DNA from: Agromyces sp. CF514
Lineage (GTDB): Bacteria; Actinomycetota; Actinomycetes; Actinomycetales; Microbacteriaceae
Direction: 5' to 3'
DNA: 64,000 bases
Assembly: GCF_900113185.1 (NCBI RefSeq)
Contig: NZ_FOZD01000001.1
Span: forward strand, 434,001 to 498,000
Made by a program: the position numbers and the translations under genes. The notes beneath the pieces were generated by a model. The model ran no database searches and was not told the DNA's origin. It worked only from the letters and a program-made list of their open reading frames with translations. Shown piece after piece: positions 61,272-64,000 of this stretch. Positions within the stretch are counted from its first letter, which is position 1. The number at the start of each line of letters is the position of its first letter.

Positions 61272-61387
61272 GGAGACCTTCCATCGAGGGTGTGCCTCCG
61301 AGCCTACGCCGCCGACCTGTGCAAGCTCCGGAGCCGCCACGCGACGCGGGGGTTGGCGTGCCCGACCGGCTCGGCCACACTGGGCCT

Positions 61388-61897
61388 ATGAGCGACGACT
61401 ACGCCACCCCCGGCAGCCCCGACCTGCGGCTCAGCGACGCCGAGCGCGAGCGTGCGGTGGCGCGCCTCGCCGACGCGCACGCCGCCGGGCGCCTGAGCGT
61501 CGCGGAGTACGGCGAGCGGGCCGCGAGCGCCCGCGCCGCCGTCACGCGCGGCGACCTCGCCCCGCTGTTCGCCGACCTGCCGGCCGAGACTCCGCCCGCA
61601 CCCGGGTCGCCCGGCCCCCGGTACGGTTCGGTCGACCCGGGCGATCCCGTCGCCCGCCCGGCGACCTTCACCGACCCCGACCTCGAGCCGTCGCGTTCGG
61701 GACGCTCGGGCACGCGCGCACTCGGCGGGGCGGTGGGCGCCACGATCATGGCGCTGGTGCCGTTCGTCGCGCTCATCCTGTTCCTGCTGAGCGGGTTCCT
61801 GGGCGGCTGGGGCTGGGCCTGGCTGTGGTGGCTGCTCGTGCCCATCGCGGGCATCGTCATCTACGGCCCCGGCGCCGACGAGCGCCGCGGGCGCTGA
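61388..61897 (+). CDS. DUF1707 (SHOCT-like) membrane protein
   Basis: 169 residues from ATG 61388. The N-terminal DUF1707 domain is textbook: LRLSDAERERAVARLADAHAAGRLSVAEYGERAASARAAVTRGDLAPLFADLP (about 13-65). A Pro/Ser-rich linker leads to two hydrophobic helices (about 115-138 and 142-160) and a short basic end. Widespread in actinobacteria; thought to bring a soluble helical domain to the membrane, function unknown. Divergent from the NYN gene and convergent with the DJ-1 gene. Confidence 0.85.
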   Translation: MSDDYATPGSPDLRLSDAERERAVARLADAHAAGRLSVAEYGERAASARAAVTRGDLAPLFADLPAETPPAPGSPGPRYGSVDPGDPVARPATFTDPDLEPSRSGRSGTRALGGAVGATIMALVPFVALILFLLSGFLGGWGWAWLWWLLVPIAGIVIYGPGADERRGR

Positions 61898-61948
61898 CCC
61901 GCCTGCCGCGACCCGCGCCTTCGCGCTGACCTGCGGCTCCACGCAGCG

Positions 61949-61997
61949 CGGACGCGAATGGCCGCGTCATCCCGTCGATGGCGACCATCCGCGTCCG
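61949..61997. terminator. Possible bidirectional terminator
   Basis: CGGACGCGAATGG (61949-61961) pairs with CCATCCGCGTCCG (61985-61997) with one mismatch around a 23-nt loop, between convergent genes. Confidence 0.45.
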
Positions 61998-62019
61998 TGC
62001 GAGGTCGGCGCAGCGGGCT

Positions 62020-62610
62020 TCAGGCGGATGCCGCGGCGAGCTCGCCCTCGGCGCGAACCCCGGCTGCGGCCAGCACCCCGAGGAACGCCTTCATCCAGGT
62101 GCCGTTGTCGGGCCACGCACGCGAGGTGACGAGGTTGCCGTCGACCACGCCGCCGCCGTTCTCGAACGCGGCCCCGACCACCTCGAGGTCGATCGCGAGC
62201 TCGGGGTAGATCGAGGAGGTGCGGCCGGCGAGCACGCCGGCAGCCGCGAGCAGCAGCGGGCCGTGGCAGGTGGCCGCGACCGGGGCATCCGCCTCGAAGA
62301 AGTGGCGCACGATGCGCTTCGCGTCCTCGTTGTTGCGCAGGTACTCGGGCGCACGGCCGCCCGGGATCACGATGGCGGCGTAGTCGGCCGGATCGACGTC
62401 GGCGAGCGCGACATCCGCGGGCCAGGTGTGGCCGAGCTTCTCGGTGTAGGTGTCGAAGCCGTCGACGAAGTCGTGCACGACGAACTGGAGCTTGCGCGCC
62501 TCGGGTGCGCCGATGTGCACCTCGAAGCCCTCCTCCTTGAGGCGCTCGTAGGGGTAGAGCACCTCGAGCGTCTCGGCCGCGTCGCCGGTGATGATGAGGA
62601 TCTTGGTCAT
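62020..62610 (-). CDS. DJ-1/PfpI family protein
   Basis: 196 residues. Class I glutamine-amidotransferase-like fold with the nucleophile elbow AATCHGPLLLA (Cys115, His116) and the supporting Glu16 (TGDAAETLEVLYPYERL). AIVIPGGRAPEYLR and TSRAWPDNGTWMKAFL complete the PfpI/DJ-1 signature. Members act as glyoxalase III/deglycase-type or proteolytic stress proteins; the EVLYPYERL pattern matches the isocyanide-hydratase- and PfpI-like branches. An upstream AGGTCCCCTC is the only putative ribosome site. Confidence 0.87.
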   Translation of the reverse strand: MTKILIITGDAAETLEVLYPYERLKEEGFEVHIGAPEARKLQFVVHDFVDGFDTYTEKLGHTWPADVALADVDPADYAAIVIPGGRAPEYLRNNEDAKRIVRHFFEADAPVAATCHGPLLLAAAGVLAGRTSSIYPELAIDLEVVGAAFENGGGVVDGNLVTSRAWPDNGTWMKAFLGVLAAAGVRAEGELAAASA

Positions 62611-62777
62611 GAGGGGACCTCCATTGGTCTGGATCGGCCGGTCTGCTCCGACCGGACGGGTCGACTCTGCGCCCGCGTGCGGCCCGCGTCACGCCGCGTT
62701 CGCACTATGTGCGAAAACGCCCCGGATCGGTGCGGGCGGGCGGCGGACGAGCCTGTCGGTCGCGCCGCCGCCCGGCG

Positions 62778-62783
62778 TACCAT
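62778..62783 (+). promoter_or_regulatory. -10 hexamer of the IclR gene
   Basis: TACCAT, 7 nt before ATG 62791; leaderless-type. Confidence 0.45.
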
Positions 62784-62790
62784 CGGGGAC

Positions 62791-63567
62791 ATGAGCGCAG
62801 AGGAGCGCCACGGCGGCGCGGGCATCCAGTCGGCCGAGCGCGTGCTGCGCATCCTCGAGCTCGTCGGCGCGGCGCCGACCGGGCTCACGGCCGCCGAGAT
62901 CGCAAGCTCGCTCGGGCTCGGCCAGTCGACCACCTACCGCCTGCTCGCCACCCTGCACCGGCAGGACTACCTGGCCCGGCAGGCGGGCGAGCACCGCTAC
63001 ATCCTCGGCCGCACGGTCGACCAGCTCGGCCGGGCGCTCCAGTACCAGCTCGTCGCCACCGACCCCGTGCGGCAGGTGCTGCGCGCGATGCACGACGCCG
63101 TCGGGGCGCCCGCGTACCTCACGGTCTTCCGCGGTGACGACATCGCGGTGGCCCACATCGAGGATTCCGCCGCGCACCCGCGCATCGGCCAGTTGCACGT
63201 CGGCTTCTCGGAGGCCTCGCACACGACCGCGTTCGGCAAGCTCATGCTCGCGTCGCGCGACGACGCCGCGGTCGCCCGCTTCCTCGAGCGGCACGCGCCC
63301 GCTCGCCTCACGGCATCGAGCATCACGGATGCCGCGGCGCTGAACGACCAGCTCGACGAGATCCGCGCCCAGCAGGTCGCCGTCGAGATCGAGGAGTACC
63401 TGCCGAAGCTCGCGTGCATCGCCGCACCCGTGCGCTCGGCCGCCGGCCGCACGGTCGGAGCCGTCTCGGTCTCGGTGCAGGCGAAGGACTTCGCCGCCCG
63501 GTCGACCCAGCTCGAGCGCGCGGTGCGCCGCGGCGCGTGGCAGGTCTCGGCGCGGCTCGCGGGCTGA
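62791..63567 (+). CDS. IclR family regulator
   Basis: 258 residues. Winged HTH IQSAERVLRILELVGAAPTGLTAAEIASSLGLGQSTTYRLLATLHRQDYLARQAGEHRYILG (about 11-72), then the IclR effector domain with APAYLTVFRGDDIAVAHIED, GFSEASHTTAFGKLMLAS, EIEEYLPKLACIAAPVRSAAGRTVGAVSVSVQA. Ligands are usually small acids or aromatics. An aldo/keto reductase gene follows 131 bp later on the same strand and could be a target. Confidence 0.9.
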   Translation: MSAEERHGGAGIQSAERVLRILELVGAAPTGLTAAEIASSLGLGQSTTYRLLATLHRQDYLARQAGEHRYILGRTVDQLGRALQYQLVATDPVRQVLRAMHDAVGAPAYLTVFRGDDIAVAHIEDSAAHPRIGQLHVGFSEASHTTAFGKLMLASRDDAAVARFLERHAPARLTASSITDAAALNDQLDEIRAQQVAVEIEEYLPKLACIAAPVRSAAGRTVGAVSVSVQAKDFAARSTQLERAVRRGAWQVSARLAG

Positions 63568-63698
63568 GCGGGCGCGTCACACGGGGCAACGGGGGAATAC
63601 CGGCATCCGCTGGTCGTTGGGGTCACTGTCGGTCGTGGGCGCTCGCGCCATCGAGGCCGGCGAGACGTCCACCGTTCCGACCCCTGCGAGGAGCCAGC

Positions 63699-64000
63699 AT
63701 GACCGAATCCGTCCAGACCGCCGACCGCGTGCGCATCGGCGCATCCGACCTCGAGATCACGCCGCTGTCGCTCGGCACCAACGTGTTCGGCTGGACCGCC
63801 GACCGCGACGCGACGTTCGCCGTGCTCGACGCGTTCACCGCGGGCGGCGGCGACTTCCTCGATACTGCCGACGGCTACTCGGCCTGGGTGCCGGGCAACA
63901 CGGGCGGCGACAGCGAGCGCCTGATCGGCGAGTGGGTCGCCTCGCGCGGTCCGCGCGACGACGTCGTGATCGCGACGAAGGTGAGCACCCACCCCGACTT
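63699..64000 (+). CDS. Aldo/keto reductase, 3' end beyond window
   Basis: First 100 residues only. N-terminal motif RIGASDLEITPLSLGTNVFGWTAD and the catalytic Asp-Tyr of GGGDFLDTADGYSAW (DxxxxY), then the catalytic Lys in VVIATKVSTH, are typical of the AKR barrel. GAGGAGC precedes ATG 63699. NADPH-dependent; substrate unknown. The frame is open to the right edge of the window. Confidence 0.87.
   Translation, partial: MTESVQTADRVRIGASDLEITPLSLGTNVFGWTADRDATFAVLDAFTAGGGDFLDTADGYSAWVPGNTGGDSERLIGEWVASRGPRDDVVIATKVSTHPD

Overview
The window is high-GC DNA (roughly 70% G+C by eye) packed with about 56 protein genes on both strands. G/C-ending codons, short intergenic gaps, many GTG starts, and families such as DUF1707, an LLM-class (F420-type) oxidoreductase, a Ppm1-like mannosyltransferase and WYL and ROK regulators point to an actinobacterium. 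I would guess Microbacteriaceae (Agromyces/Microbacterium-like), but there is no rRNA or other phylogenetic marker to prove it. I saw no tRNA, rRNA, CRISPR array, insertion sequence, phage module or replication origin, and no gene-free stretch longer than about 300 bases. The content reads as ordinary chromosome with a rich layer of local regulators and catabolic genes.

Layout. 1-3.8 kb: flavin monooxygenase (cut by the left edge) divergent from a TetR gene, then a serine-hydrolase lipoprotein and the tRNA hydroxylase TrhO. 3.9-8.5 kb: LysE-type exporter; 3-hydroxyisobutyryl-CoA hydrolase; prpD and prpC (propionyl-CoA/methylcitrate) with no prpB between them. 8.6-15.7 kb: thioesterase, AI-2E permease, SRPBCC protein, a self-operator TetR with a SDR-like gene, a HxlR/DoxX divergent pair, and a phytoene-desaturase-like oxidoreductase. 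15.9-19.6 kb: secreted beta-helix protein and a DUF916-type surface protein. 19.6-28 kb: TetR/APC permease/nitrilase module; drug-type ABC exporter divergent from a WYL regulator; VOC protein; META lipoprotein; LysR divergent from putA. 28-38 kb: putA, RimB-like protease divergent from a RimK ligase fused to an RCK_C domain, amino-acid permease, anion permease, GntR and Lrp regulators, LLM oxidoreductase. 38-44.8 kb: anchored hypothetical, DUF4097 lipoprotein, POT peptide transporter, polyprenol-phosphate sugar transferase, MFS exporter and AraC regulator. 44.8-55.7 kb: a carbohydrate locus with two related sugar MFS transporters, carboxylesterase, two ROK regulators, TetR, PAP2 phosphatase and GH3 beta-glucosidase. 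55.7-64 kb: structured repeats, a basic small protein, FMN hydroxy-acid oxidase with FadR-type regulator, two NYN-domain nuclease-like proteins, DUF1707 protein, DJ-1 protein, IclR regulator and an aldo/keto reductase cut by the right edge.

How it works together. Many modules pair a regulator with the genes it probably controls, and in several the operator is visible as an inverted repeat: TetR at 1155-1180, 11543-11574, 20337-20353 and 51188-51212, HxlR at 13427-13506, FadR/GntR at 58769-58806. Amino-acid and amine use recurs (putA, two APC permeases, nitrilase, POT transporter, valine/propionyl-CoA enzymes), alongside beta-glucoside use. Two sequence-wide signals cut across the genes. Many start codons carry a TANNNT hexamer exactly 6-7 nt upstream, the signature of leaderless mRNAs. 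The heptamer CGGATGC/GCATCCG is strongly over-represented, inside codons and in terminators. REP-like elements of a second kind lie at 56.4-56.6 kb, and one appears built into a coding region at 14.7 kb.
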